NCBI RefSeq assembly: GCF_001424305.1
Contig: NZ_LMPD01000005.1
Coordinates: forward strand, 62,001-126,000
DNA: 64,000 bases
Reading direction: 5' to 3'
From: Pedobacter sp. Leaf176
GTDB taxonomy: Bacteria > Bacteroidota > Bacteroidia > Sphingobacteriales > Sphingobacteriaceae
Position numbers and translations under genes: made by a program
In this document: piece after piece, positions 33,935-45,300 of the stretch
Position numbering within the stretch: the first letter of the stretch is position 1
How the letters are laid out: each line of letters starts with the position of its first letter
Notes under the pieces: model-generated
Seen by the model: the letters and a program-made list of their open reading frames with translations, nothing else
Database searches by the model: none
Told to the model about the DNA's origin: nothing

Positions 33935-33942
33935 CAAATATA
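33935..33942 (-). promoter_or_regulatory. TAnnTTTG -7 box for pheS
   Basis: On the minus strand the sequence reads TATATTTG, five bases before the ATG at 33929, consistent with a leaderless mRNA. No T-box-like or attenuator structure is therefore possible in the pheS leader. Confidence 0.6.
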
Positions 33943-34023
33943 CGGCAAATTATCTTAAAATTTAAATGTGTAGCGGTTCAAAATATCTGTTTACAATACC
34001 ATTATAAAAGAAAATGAACTCGA

Positions 34024-34053
34024 AACAAAAAAGCCGCAAACTCTTGCGGCTTT
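34024..34053 (-). terminator. Rho-independent terminator of kbl
   Basis: AAAGCCGCAA and TTGCGGCTTT form a perfect 10-bp stem around an ACTC loop. On the minus strand the right side continues into TTTTGTTTC, giving the T-run for transcripts coming from kbl. Confidence 0.85.
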
Positions 34054-34077
34054 AAAAATAATATTTGTTTACAGGAA

Positions 34078-35265
34078 TTAAATCACGCCCAGTTCTTTTC
34101 CAACTTTGGTAAAAGCAACAATGGCTTTATCCAAATGATGTTGCTCATGAGCAGCTGATAACTGAACGCGGATTCTTGCTTTGCCCTGAGGCACAACAGG
34201 ATAGAAAAATCCGATAACATAAATCCCTTCATCAAGCATTTTTGCGGCAAACTCCTGCGCAATTTTAGCATCATAAAGCATTACCGGAACAATAGGGTGA
34301 AATCCCGGCTTGATATCGAAGCCTGCTTCAGTCATTTTTTTACGAAAGTACTTTGTATTACTTTCCAGTTTGTCTCTTAATGATGTGGTTTCGCTCAACA
34401 TATCTAAAACAGCAATCGATGCGCCTGCGATCGCCGGTGCCAATGTATTTGAAAATAAATAAGGTCGTGAACGTTGGCGTAGCATATCAATAATTTCTTT
34501 TTTTCCGGAAGTAAAGCCGCCAGATGCGCCACCCAATGCTTTACCTAAAGTGCCGGTGATGATATCAATACGATCTATTACGTTGAAATGCTCATGTGTT
34601 CCGCGACCGGTTTTTCCGATAAACCCCGAACAATGAGATTCATCAATCATGATTAGTGCTTCATATTTGTCAGCCAAATCCGCAATTTTATCTAAAGGCG
34701 CTACAGAACCATCCATAGAAAAAGCACCATCCGTAACAATAATTCTGTGTCTGCAACCTGCTGCTGCAATTAACTGCTTCTCTAAATCTTCCATGTCCGC
34801 ATTTTTATAGCGGAAACGTTGTGCTTTGCATAAACGGACACCATCTATAATAGATGCGTGGTTTAATTCATCAGAGATAATTGCATCTTCTGCATTAAAC
34901 AAGGGTTCGAAAACACCGCCATTGGCATCAAATGCAGCAGCGTATAAAATGGTATCTTCCGTACCTAAAAACTTCGATATTTTAGCTTCAAGTTCTTTAT
35001 GAACATCTTGGGTTCCACAAATGAAACGTACAGAAGACATACCATAGCCATGATCATCAATTGCTTTTTTAGCAGCTTCAATCACTTTAGGATGAGAGGA
35101 AAGACCTAAATAATTATTCGCACAAAAGTTGATTACTTCTGCTCCGCCACTTACTTTTATATCTGCACCCTGAGGGGTTGTAATAATGCGTTCGCGTTTG
35201 AATAGTCCTGCGTTTTCAATTTCTTCTAATTCCTTTTGAAGTACGGGCTGTAATGTTTTATACAT
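34078..35265 (-). CDS. kbl: Glycine C-acetyltransferase (2-amino-3-ketobutyrate CoA ligase)
   Basis: This 395-residue PLP enzyme of the alpha-oxoamine synthase family cleaves 2-amino-3-ketobutyrate with CoA to glycine and acetyl-CoA. It has the N-terminal block [65 protein letters not shown], and the Schiff-base Lys242 in [14 protein letters not shown]. The close match to the Kbl branch (rather than serine palmitoyltransferase or BioF) rests on [10 protein letters not shown] and the length. The enzyme that makes its substrate, threonine dehydrogenase, is at 56768-57715 in the same window but not in the same operon. Confidence 0.92.
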   Translation of the reverse strand: MYKTLQPVLQKELEEIENAGLFKRERIITTPQGADIKVSGGAEVINFCANNYLGLSSHPKVIEAAKKAIDDHGYGMSSVRFICGTQDVHKELEAKISKFLGTEDTILYAAAFDANGGVFEPLFNAEDAIISDELNHASIIDGVRLCKAQRFRYKNADMEDLEKQLIAAAGCRHRIIVTDGAFSMDGSVAPLDKIADLADKYEALIMIDESHCSGFIGKTGRGTHEHFNVIDRIDIITGTLGKALGGASGGFTSGKKEIIDMLRQRSRPYLFSNTLAPAIAGASIAVLDMLSETTSLRDKLESNTKYFRKKMTEAGFDIKPGFHPIVPVMLYDAKIAQEFAAKMLDEGIYVIGFFYPVVPQGKARIRVQLSAAHEQHHLDKAIVAFTKVGKELGVI

Positions 35266-35290
35266 GAGCTGTTACGGTTGATTTTGACTC

Positions 35291-35298
35291 CAAAGTTA
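35291..35298 (-). promoter_or_regulatory. TAnnTTTG -7 box for kbl
   Basis: On the minus strand the sequence reads TAACTTTG, 25 nt before the ATG at 35265. Confidence 0.5.
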
Positions 35299-35418
35299 AA
35301 AAAAACGGCGAAAGAAACAGATCGGAAAATGTAAAATGGAAGATGGAATCGAAAAAATCAATTGGCAAAACCATAAGCTTTAACCTTTATTTTTCCTGAT
35401 TAACAAACTTTAACACCT

Positions 35419-35434
35419 CACTATATGTATAGTG
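35419..35434. promoter_or_regulatory. Palindromic site CACTATA-TG-TATAGTG
   Basis: This 16-bp perfect inverted repeat lies 41 bp upstream of the DUF5686 gene. Its shape and position suggest a regulator binding site. No regulator gene is adjacent. Confidence 0.4.
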
Positions 35435-35475
35435 TAAAAACTTATTCGATATTTATAGCTTAACTGTTCAAACTT

Positions 35476-37923
35476 ATGATAAAATTCTGTACACTCTTAA
35501 TCTTTTGTTCCCTGACAAACTTTGCATTTTCTCAACAATTCACAGTTTCGGGAACGATAAAAGACATTAGTGGCCAACCCGTTCCTTTTGCATCTGTTTA
35601 TTTGAAAAATACCACACAGGGAACTTCAGCAAATGTTGATGGTAAATATGAACTTAAAATAAGTAAAGGTGAACATACCCTAAGTTTTAGGGCAGTTGGC
35701 TATAAGCAACAGGAACATATTCTTAATGTATCTGCTTCATCAATTTTCAACGTTTCATTAACATCAGAAAACTATACTTTAAACAATGTAACGATTCGGG
35801 CAAGTGCTGAAGACCCAGCTTATGCAATTATTCGTAAGGCAATCGCACAGCGTAAAACTCATTTGGAGGAAGTCAAATCTTTTACCTGTGATGTCTATAT
35901 TAAAGGTGTACAGAGACTGAAAAGTGCTCCAAAAAAATTCATGGGGCGCGACATCAGGAAGGTGATGGAACTTGACACCAACCGCCAAGGCATTATATAC
36001 TTATCAGAATCGCAAAGTAAATTTAGCTTTAGAAGACCAAATGACGTTCATGAAGAAATGATTTCATCGAAAGTCGCCGGACGTAACAACGCTTTTAGCT
36101 TCAACAAAGCGTCAGATTTGATTATTAATTTTTACGATAACTACCTTTTAGAGAATACGCTAAGCTCAAGAGGCTTTATCTCGCCAATTGCTGATAATGC
36201 TTTATTTTATTACAAATACAAGTACCTGGGCGAAACGAAGGAAAATGGCGAAACGGTTAATAAAATCGAAGTCATCCCCCGCCGGACTAACGACCCGGTT
36301 TTCAGAGGCATTATTTACATCATCAACGATAGCTGGCGCATTTACAATACCGATTTATTTTTAACAAAAAACGCCGGAATTAATTTTATTGATACATTGA
36401 GTATTAGTCAGCAATTCACAAAAGTTAAAGACGTTTACATGCCGACGGCAATTAATTTTCAGTTTAACGGAAATGTTTTAGGCTTTAAGTTTGCGGGTTA
36501 TTATGTGGGGATTTACAGTAACTACGATGTTTCGCCGGTCTTTCCAAAGAACTTTTTTAATGGAGAAATATTAAAAGTTACCAGACTTGTAAACAAAAAA
36601 GATTCAGTTTATTGGAACAACAACCGCCCGATTCCCCTCACGCCTGATGAGAAAATAAACTACGTTGTTAAAGACAGCATTGCTAAGCGGAAGGAATCTA
36701 AATCCTACCTCGATTCACTTGAAAAAGAAAATAATAAATTTGGAATAGGAAAGCTTTTGCTGAGAGGATATAGCATCAATGATAGATACGATAGTGTTTA
36801 CATTTCTTTCGATCCGGTTTTGCGCTCCTTAATGTATAACACCGTAGAAGGTTTTGCAATAAAATATGGGATAACCTACCGAAAAGTATTTGGCGACAGG
36901 CGTTCGTACAGCATCAGACCAGAGTTGCGCTACGGATTTTCGAATCAAAAATTAACAGGAAGTTTATCGGGTAGTTACTTTTACAATCCTTTAAAAAGAG
37001 CTAGCGTTGGTGCATCCTTTGGAAATGGAATATTCGATTTAAACAATTTAGGATCGATGACCTCGCTTGGAAACACCATTAATAGTCTTTTATATGAAAA
37101 GAATTTCCCGAAGTTTTATCAGAAGAGCTTTGTGAATATAAACACAACCCGCGAACTCGCAACGGGGCTTCAGGGTTCACTGAGCTTCGATTACACCAGA
37201 AACAATACGCTTACAAATACAACTGATTTCAAATTTCTCGATAATAAAGAAAGAGAATTTACTTCAAATAACCCTTTTACTCCTACTACGGAAACACCGC
37301 TGTTTCCAACCTACACATCTACAAGCGCAACTGCGAGTCTAACGTACACTTTCGGTCAAAAATACATTACCCGCCCGGATGGGAAATTTTATACAGAATC
37401 TAAATTTCCAAGGATAACCGCACTGTACAAGAAAGGCTTTAACGGATTATTAGGAAGCGATGTTGATTATGATTTCGTTAAGGCAGAAATATATCAGGAT
37501 AGAATTGGCTTAGGTTTATGGGGCTATACTTCGTTCCTGGTTGGGGCCGGAAAGTTCCTAAATAACAGCAGTATGTACTATCCTGAATATAAACATTTTG
37601 CCGGGAATATCTCAACTATCTTCCCCCCCAATCTAAGAAAGTTCCAATACCTGGAATTCTATCAATTCAGTACGAACCAACAGTATTTCGAAGCGCACTT
37701 GGAACACAACTTTGCCGGCTTCTTCTTAAACAAAGTGCCTTTATTACGCAAAGCAAAGCTTGAAGAGTTTGTTGGTGGTGGCTATTTATCATCGCCGGAA
37801 AAAAGAAATTACAAAGAATTTTATTTCGGTTTACAGCGATTGGTTTTAAGGGTGAGTTACGGCTTTGCTTATGATGGTGCTCAAAAAATATCGCAGGGAT
37901 TTAGGATCAGTTACGGTTTCTAA
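35476..37923 (+). CDS. DUF5686 / carboxypeptidase-regulatory-like outer-membrane protein
   Basis: This 815-residue protein has a signal peptide (MIKFCTLLIFCSLTNFAFSQ). A carboxypeptidase-D regulatory-like beta-sandwich follows at about 23-105 (VSGTIKDISGQPVPFASVYL). A long region then matches the wording of DUF5686 proteins, with a short helical link (AIIRKAIAQRKTHLEEVKSF) and many beta strands ending with the aromatic residue F of ISYGF. It is probably a large outer-membrane barrel with a periplasmic plug-like domain, resembling TonB-dependent receptors at its N-terminus but lacking a TonB plug. Its function is unknown. It is monocistronic. Confidence 0.85.
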   Translation: MIKFCTLLIFCSLTNFAFSQQFTVSGTIKDISGQPVPFASVYLKNTTQGTSANVDGKYELKISKGEHTLSFRAVGYKQQEHILNVSASSIFNVSLTSENYTLNNVTIRASAEDPAYAIIRKAIAQRKTHLEEVKSFTCDVYIKGVQRLKSAPKKFMGRDIRKVMELDTNRQGIIYLSESQSKFSFRRPNDVHEEMISSKVAGRNNAFSFNKASDLIINFYDNYLLENTLSSRGFISPIADNALFYYKYKYLGETKENGETVNKIEVIPRRTNDPVFRGIIYIINDSWRIYNTDLFLTKNAGINFIDTLSISQQFTKVKDVYMPTAINFQFNGNVLGFKFAGYYVGIYSNYDVSPVFPKNFFNGEILKVTRLVNKKDSVYWNNNRPIPLTPDEKINYVVKDSIAKRKESKSYLDSLEKENNKFGIGKLLLRGYSINDRYDSVYISFDPVLRSLMYNTVEGFAIKYGITYRKVFGDRRSYSIRPELRYGFSNQKLTGSLSGSYFYNPLKRASVGASFGNGIFDLNNLGSMTSLGNTINSLLYEKNFPKFYQKSFVNINTTRELATGLQGSLSFDYTRNNTLTNTTDFKFLDNKEREFTSNNPFTPTTETPLFPTYTSTSATASLTYTFGQKYITRPDGKFYTESKFPRITALYKKGFNGLLGSDVDYDFVKAEIYQDRIGLGLWGYTSFLVGAGKFLNNSSMYYPEYKHFAGNISTIFPPNLRKFQYLEFYQFSTNQQYFEAHLEHNFAGFFLNKVPLLRKAKLEEFVGGGYLSSPEKRNYKEFYFGLQRLVLRVSYGFAYDGAQKISQGFRISYGF

Positions 37924-37993
37924 GCAAAAAGGTAAAAACATAAAGTACAAAGCAAGATAAAGCTTCCTGCTTTTGTCTTTCAGTTAAAAGCAT

Positions 37994-38001
37994 TATCTTT
38001 G
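37994..38001 (+). promoter_or_regulatory. TAnnTTTG -7 box for trhO
   Basis: TATCTTTG lies 40 nt upstream of the ATG at 38041. The longest open frame (from 37999) would start inside this box and is rejected. Confidence 0.6.
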
Positions 38002-38040
38002 CCCCGCTTTAAACGCCGTTTGCAACGGTATCAACGCGTT

Positions 38041-38976
38041 ATGAAAAAATATCAGACATTACTTTACTATTGCTACAGTTACATAGCAGATGCAGAACAA
38101 TTTGCTGCAGATCATTTAAAATTTTGCAAATCATTAGGTCTTGTTGGCCGGATTATCGTTGCCAATGAAGGTTTGAATGGTACCGTTTCCGGGACTGATG
38201 AAGCCTGTGAAGCCTACATGAAAGCCATTCATGCTGATGAGCGTTTCGCAAAAACCGAATTCAAAATTGATGCGGTAGAGGAACCCTCTTTCCTTAAAAT
38301 GCATTGTCGTTATAAATCAGAAATTGTTCATTCCGGCTTAAGGGACACTTCAATTATTAATCCGAATGAGAAAACAGGTAAACACCTTGAACCTGTCGAC
38401 TTTATGAAAATGAAGGATGATGATGATGTGGTGATTCTTGATGTGCGCTCAAACTATGAGCACAATCTGGGCAAATTTAAAAATGCGGTTACACTTGATA
38501 TCGAAAATTTCCGCGATTTCCCGGAACAAATAAACCAACTTGCTAAATATAAAGACAAGAAAATCTTAACCTACTGCACAGGCGGTATCAAATGCGAAAA
38601 AGCCTCTGCACTCTTACTTCATCATGGATTTAATGATGTTTATCAACTACATGGTGGAATTATCAAATATGGCAAGGAAGCCGGCGGAAAAGATTTTGAG
38701 GGCAAATGCTATGTATTCGATAACCGCATCGCAGTTGACGTAAATCATGTAAATCCAACAATCGTTTCTGTATGTTACAATTGCGGAAAAACCACACCGA
38801 AAATGATAAACTGTGCAAATCCGGAATGTAATGAACACATCACCCAATGCGATGATTGCGGAAATGAATTACAAGGTTGTTGTTCGGCAGAATGCCTAAC
38901 GAATCCACGCAGACGCCCGTATGATGGCACAGGTTATTATGTAAAAGTACCGCAGCCAGTTTATAAAAATATTTAA
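38041..38976 (+). CDS. trhO: tRNA uridine-5-hydroxylase, rhodanese family TrhO
   Basis: This 311-residue protein of the YceA/TrhO family catalyses oxygen-dependent hydroxylation of uridine-34 in tRNA. The order is typical: an N-terminal acylphosphatase-like domain (GRIIVANEGLNGTVSGT), then a rhodanese domain with the active cysteine Cys179 in LTYCTGGIKCEKAS, then a Cys-rich C-terminal tail (CYNCGKTTPKMINCANPECN, CDDCGNELQGCCSAEC). The start at 38041 follows the promoter position and gives the usual N-terminus MKKYQTLLYYCY. It lies between the DUF5686 gene and the glycan-utilisation regulator without an operon link. Confidence 0.92.
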   Translation: MKKYQTLLYYCYSYIADAEQFAADHLKFCKSLGLVGRIIVANEGLNGTVSGTDEACEAYMKAIHADERFAKTEFKIDAVEEPSFLKMHCRYKSEIVHSGLRDTSIINPNEKTGKHLEPVDFMKMKDDDDVVILDVRSNYEHNLGKFKNAVTLDIENFRDFPEQINQLAKYKDKKILTYCTGGIKCEKASALLLHHGFNDVYQLHGGIIKYGKEAGGKDFEGKCYVFDNRIAVDVNHVNPTIVSVCYNCGKTTPKMINCANPECNEHITQCDDCGNELQGCCSAECLTNPRRRPYDGTGYYVKVPQPVYKNI

Positions 38977-39045
38977 GATAGTAACCGTCGAATTTTAGAG
39001 CTTCGGAAAAAGAAAATTCTCTGATTGCACAAGGGTGCCCGTCTG

Positions 39046-39060
39046 TTTATACAGCCTCTT
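39046..39060. repeat. Lone terminal repeat TTTATACAGCCTCTT
   Basis: This 15-bp string is identical to the right end of the MITE-like element at 55907-55921. No matching left end was found upstream within 300 bp, so it appears to be a remnant or a solo end. Confidence 0.55.
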
Positions 39061-39108
39061 CGATTATCTTCCCTTTATTTCGTTACTTTGTTCGAAAATT
39101 CATTATTA

Positions 39109-41985
39109 ATGCAAAAATTCCTCCGCTGTTTATTTTTTATTCTGTTCTTAGCTTTAAGGCTTAAAGCGGCTGACATAAAAAGCATCGGAGTTCCCTACAT
39201 TCAGAATTTTTCTAAAGCAATTTATGCGTCAGGAAACCAAAACTGGAGCATATCGAAAGATAAAAACGGCGTAATGTATATCGGGAACGCGGAGGGCTTA
39301 CTCACATATGATGGTAAATATTGGGATAAGTATAGAATGCCCAATGGGCAAATCGTTCGATCTGTAGCAGCAGACGGGAACGGCAAGATATACACAGGCT
39401 GCTTTGGTGATTTTGGTTACTGGTCATACAAAAAGAATAAACTGACCTATACCTCGTTAACACATTTACTCCCGAAGTCAGAACAGCTTAATGATGAAAT
39501 CTGGAAAATCCATATCTTCGGAAGAAAAGTAATATTTCAATCCTTTAAAGCCATATATTTTTTAGAAAATGGAAAAATAAGCATACTAAAAAATAAGGGT
39601 AACTTTCTGTTTTCATATAAAATCGGAAATCGTTTGTTCGTTGAGGATAAAGGTTTATATGAGTTGAAAAGTGGCAAACTCGAATTTATACCCGGAAGCG
39701 ATGTCGTTTGTAAAACAGGTGTATTATCGATCCTACCATTTAAAGGTGATAAATTATTAATTGGAACCGGTAAAAACGGATTGTTTATCTACGACGGAAA
39801 AGCATTCATCCAGTTCAACACACCAGCAAATTCCTTTCTCTCTGCCTTTCAGTTAAACAATGGCACCAAAATTTTAGGAAAATACTATGCTTACGGAACA
39901 ATCTTAAATGGAATCATCATTATAGATGAGAATGGCAATATTATTCAAAGAATAAATAAATCAAGTGGCCTGCAGAACAACACTGTACTTAGTTTATACA
40001 GCGATGACGAACAAAACCTTTGGGCAGGACTTGATAACGGGATTGATCGAATCGAATTGAATTCCCCGCTATATTTCTACTTAGACAAAACCGGGGTTTT
40101 CGGGACGGTTTATTCCAGTGTTATCTTCAACAATAAAATTTATTTAGGTACGAACCAAGGCTTATTTTATAGCGATTGGCGGGATGGGACGCAATTTTCA
40201 AACTTAAATTTCAAGCTTATTCCTAATTCTCAGGGACAGGTCTGGGAATTAACCGTAATAGATAATCAGCTGTTGTGTGGACATAATAATGGAACCTTTA
40301 ACGTTGTTGGAGATAAAATTGAAAGCCTGACAAATTATAGCGGAGGCTGGACCATCAAAAAGCTGAACAGCAATCCAAACCTATTAATACAGGGTACATA
40401 CACGGGGCTGCTGCTCTTTAAAAAAAATACCGCTGGCAAATGGGAATTCTACAAAAAAATAGCCAATTTTAATGTTCCTTCACGCTATGTTGAACAAGAT
40501 AACAAAGGCGAAATTTGGGTAAGCCATGCCTATAAAGGACTTTATAAACTTAAACTGAGCGCCGATTACAGCACTGTTGTTTCTAACAAATATTACGACA
40601 AGAAAAGTGGATTGCCTACAAACTACAACTTAAATTTATTTAATCTTGAAAATCAAATTGTTTTCGCAAGTGATGCAGGTTTCTTTACCTATGATAACTT
40701 AAGCGACAAATTTTCCAAATACAATGTACTAAACAGGGCTTTGGGATCCTTTTCATCTTCCAATAAAATCATTAATGCCGGATCAAAAAAATATTGGTTC
40801 ATTAACCACGGCAAAACTGCTTTGGCTGACTTCAACGTCCCTGGCAAATTAGCTATCGACTCCAACCAATTCAGCATCCTTGATGGTAAAATGGTTCAAT
40901 ACTACGAGAACATCAGTCGGATTAGTGATTCCATTTATTTAATCAGTGTTGATGATGGATTCGTTTTTTACAATGCTGGTCAGAAAATAAAATCACAACC
41001 AATTAAAATTCAGACAAATGTATTAATCCGGCGCATTGAAGATATAACAGATAAATATTTCATTATTAGTGAAAACGGAAACGATGGCTCAGAAATCGAA
41101 ATAAAAAATAGCAGAAATAACATTAGAATTTCTTACTCATTACCTTACTACAGACAATCTAAAATAAAATTTCAATATTACCTAGAAGGGTATTCTAAAG
41201 ACTGGTCTGACTGGAGTTCCGCAACTCAAAAAGATTTTACAAACCTAAGTAGTGGTAAATATATTTTCAAAGTACGTGCAAAAATAAATGATTCTACTGT
41301 TAGTGAAATTACAACGTTCGAATTTAGGATACTTCGTCCCTGGTATTTGAATAACTGGGCAATATTATTTTATGTGATAGTTATTGCGATTGCCTTAATT
41401 TTGGGAAAGAAAATTTACGAACGTAAGTTGCAGAAAGACAGTCAGAAAATTAGCGACAGACTACAAGCTGAGCAGGACGAAATTTTGAGACAGGAATCGG
41501 AAGCGAACGAAAAACAGATCCACAAGTTGCAAACCGAGAAACTCCAGGCAGAATTAGCTTCAAAAAACCGCGAACTTGCAAATTCTGCCATGACCTTAGT
41601 TTATAAAAATGAATTACTCCAAAAATTGAGCGAAGAGATTTTAAAGCTCAAAGATGAAAACGGCAAAAAGCTTGCTGATGAACAAGTGCGCAGAATTCAG
41701 AAAGTCATAAACGATGGAATGAACGATGAACGAGATTGGAATTTATTTGAAAATAGCTTTAATGAAGCACATGAGAGCTTTTTTAAAAAGCTGAAAGTTG
41801 GGCATCCGGATTTAGTTCCTAACGACTTAAAATTATGTGCATATTTGAGGATGAACATGAGCAGCAAAGAGATGTCATCACTCCTGAACATTACGCTTAG
41901 AGGCGTAGAAATCAGAAGGTATCGTTTGCGGAAAAAGCTGAATGTTCCACACGATAAAAACTTAACTGAGTTTTTAATGGAGTTG
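39109..41985 (+). CDS. PUL regulator: propeller sensor with LuxR-type HTH
   Basis: This protein is about 959 residues long. Its layout is a signal sequence (MQKFLRCLFFILFLALRLKA), about 600 residues of beta-propeller-type sensor repeats (GLLTYDGKYWDKY, NLWAGLDNGIDRI), and a Y_Y_Y domain near 680-740 (YYLEGYSKDWSDWSSATQ). These are followed by one transmembrane helix at about 747-767, a coiled coil, and a cytoplasmic LuxR-type helix-turn-helix (LCAYLRMNMSSKEMSSLLNI, TLRGVEIRRYRLRKKL). It reads an outside sugar signal and binds DNA itself, without histidine kinase or receiver domains. The start at 39109 is chosen for the signal peptide. It sits directly upstream of the glycan locus it probably controls. 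Confidence 0.9.
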
Positions 41986-42123
41986 TAATTCCTGAATCTT
42001 CTGTTAAAATCATTTCGGGAACTTGCATTAAATCTAATATTTAACATCGACTTGCTAAAAGTCACGTTTTTTGACTACATCATTACCTCTCCTCAACTTA
42101 TTTCAATCCTTTCAAAACACTTG

Positions 42124-42147
42124 GTGTATATTATACACTTGTGTATA
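42124..42147. promoter_or_regulatory. GTGTATA/TATACAC operator-like triplet before susC
   Basis: GTGTATA (42124-42130), one T, TATACAC (42132-42138), then TT and a third GTGTATA (42141-42147). The inverted pair is perfect and the third copy gives a half-site in direct orientation. It lies about 60 bp upstream of the probable -7 box and is a good candidate for binding by the regulator encoded just upstream. Confidence 0.55.
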
Positions 42148-42208
42148 GGTAATTAATCAGTTACAAACGCAAAAACTGTGTTTTCAGGCCAATTTAGCAA
42201 TTGGTATG

Positions 42209-42216
42209 TAACTTTG
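42209..42216 (+). promoter_or_regulatory. TAnnTTTG -7 box for the glucan locus
   Basis: TAACTTTG predicts a transcript start near 42222 and a leader of about 105 nt before the susC ATG. The remainder of the 41986-42326 gap contains no gene. Confidence 0.5.
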
Positions 42217-42326
42217 AGATACTACACTTTTGGATATGACGTACTAATGTAGAGGTATAATCTCTTGCACAAGCAAAAAAACAACCTGACATTTATATTA
42301 ACAATTAAACTAAATTTTAATAAAGC

Positions 42327-45300
42327 ATGAAAAGAATCTTTACAAGAATTTCTGTTCTGGCCGTATTTTGTTTACTCGCAATTAACTTAGCATTTGCGCA
42401 AAACATTACCGTAAAAGGTAGGGTAACAGATGGAGGAGACAAAACCACCATCCCAAGTGTAAGCGTGTTAATAAAAGGAACACAAAATGGCACACAAACA
42501 GATGCATCAGGGGCCTATAGTATCAGCGCTCCGGCAAATGCCACATTAGTATTTCAATACCTGGGTTATACCACTCAGGAAATCCCGGTTAACAATAGAA
42601 CAACTATTAATGTAGAATTGGCCTCATCATCTCAGCAATTAGAACAAGTTGTGGTAGTTGGTTATGGCACTCAACGAAAAATTGATGTGACTGGTTCAGT
42701 AGCCACTGTAAAAGGAGAAGATATTTCAAAGCAGGCTTCAAGTAATGCAGTAAGTGCGTTGCAAGGTAAAGTAGCCGGTGTATCCATTACAAATAACGGC
42801 GCACCGGGATCCTCACCACAAATTACAATCCGTGGTACAGGAACTATTTACGGCAATACCGGAATATTGTATGTTGTAGATGGTGTTTGGTATGATGATA
42901 TCAGCTTCATAAATCCCAGTGATATAGAAAGTGTATCGATTCTGAAAGATGCATCATCACAATCAATTTATGGTATTCGTGCTGCAAATGGCGTTATGTT
43001 AGTTACTACCAAACGAGGTAAAACAGGCGAACCAACCATTACATATAATGGATCAGCAGGTTTTAGAGCAGTTACTAATCAGGTGGAGATGGCTAATGCA
43101 ACTGAATATGCAACCATCATCAACGAATTGTCGGCTTCAAATGGCGCAAATCCGCTATTTGCAAACCCTTCATCCTTCGGTACAGGAACAAACTGGTACA
43201 ACCAGGCATTCAGAAATGCCTTTCAAACCATTCATCAGGTGTCAGTAAACGGGGGTTCAGAGAAAACCACTTATAACTTTTCATTAGGTTATAATAATGA
43301 AGATGGTATTGTTAAAACACAAAACTGGAAACGTTATACGGCAAAGTTATCTAATGATTTTCAAGTGCTGAAATCTTTGAAAGTTGGTTACACCGTTTCA
43401 GGAACCTCAATTAATTCAAATGATATTGATGGCGGTATTTTCCGTCAATTATATGCTGCAGGGCCAGTTGTTCCTGTATATTATGCAGATGGAAGTTACG
43501 GTGACGCAAACGATTTCAGCTTAGGTGGTGGTAATAACTTTAACCCTCAGGTTACCTTAGATTATTACAACCAGCAATCTAAAAACTATCGTATTAACGG
43601 TAATGTTTATGCGGAATTAACATTCTTAAAAAACTTTACTTTCAGAACAAGTGCAGGTGGCGATTTCGGACAGAATGAAGTTAGAGGTTACACGCCGCTT
43701 TATGCAGCAACTCAGGGACAGAGGACAACACAAAGTACATTAAGAATTAGCAGAAATGAAACCAGAAACTGGATTTTAGAAAACACCTTAACTTATAAGA
43801 ACACCTTTGGCGATCACAGCATTACAGTTTTGGCAGGTACAACTGCTCAAAGAAGAAAGTCATATTTTGTAAACGCCACAGCATTTGATGTTCCAAACTC
43901 AAGTGACGGCGATTTATATCTTTCTTTAGGTACTGCTGCTACCCGCACTGTGGTTGATGGTGGTAGTTTATCCACTTCAAATTCATACTTCGGTCGTTTA
44001 AATTATTCATATAAAGACAAATACTTATTGAATGCCACACTTCGTGGTGACGCTGCATCTCAGTTCTATGGTGGCGGCGATCTTTGGGGTTATTTCCCTG
44101 CAATCGGAGCTGGCTGGGTGATCAGTAACGAAGATTTCATGAAGGACCAGAAAGTATTTAATTATTTAAAGCTTAAAGGTTCCTGGGGTAAAGTAGGTAA
44201 TGCAGGTGTTCCTGTTAACCCAACTACTTTAACTGTGGCACAAGGTGGAAATCTTGTAGCATTCTTCAATGGTGTAGGTTACACTGGTGCAAATGTTAAC
44301 TCATTAGTTCCTTCATTTTTAAACTGGGAGCGTACAACAGGTACAGATATCGGTATTGAAGCAAGATTTTTAGATAATCGCTTAAGCATCGAAACTGGCG
44401 TTTACAACAAAAAAACGGAACAAGCAATTTTCGAAATCCCTATACTGAGTTCAATCGGAACTTCATCAGGCACCTTAGTTGGTAACCAGGCAGATTTCCA
44501 GAACCGCGGTTTTGAATTTTTAGCCACCTATGCTGATAAAACGAAAAGCGGCTTTAGTTATTCTGTTAGTGGAAATATTGGCATAAATAATAATAAAATA
44601 CTATCTGTGGTAACCGGTCAAAATCCAATTTATGCTGGTGGAGCCGGTATTGCTAATGGAGCTTTAGCAACCCGTACTATTCAAGGTGGTGCAATTGGCG
44701 AATTTTTCGGATACAAAGTTGGTGGTATTTTTCAAACAGCTGCCGAAGTTGCCGCTTCTGCACAAACTGGCGCTAAACCTGGTGATTTCAGATACGTTGA
44801 CCAGAATGGTGATAACATTATTGATGGTAAAGACCGCGTAGTTCTTGGTAATCCAAACCCTAAATATAGTTATGGGTTGAACACGACTTTTGGCTATAAA
44901 AACTTCGATTTAACATTAGACATTCAGGGTGTTGCCGGAGTTGATGTTTACAATGCGAATGTTGCTTATCGTTTTGGTAATGAAAACTTCAGCAAAGATT
45001 TCTATGATAACAGATGGCGCGGAGCAGGTACTTCTAACACCTATCCTTCTGCCAATGTAGGCTCTAATGCAAATGCAGCACCTAACTCTTTCTATGTAGA
45101 AGATGGCTCATACATCCGTATAAGAAACATTCAATTGGGTTATGCACTTCCTTCAGTTTTAATGAATAAATGGAAAATGCAAAGAGTAAGAGTTTTTGTT
45201 GATGCTCAAAATGCTATAAACATATTCGGCTACAAAGGCTTTACTCCTGAAATCGGCGGTTCGCCAACAAATGCAGGTATCGATGCAAGCGTTTATCCGT

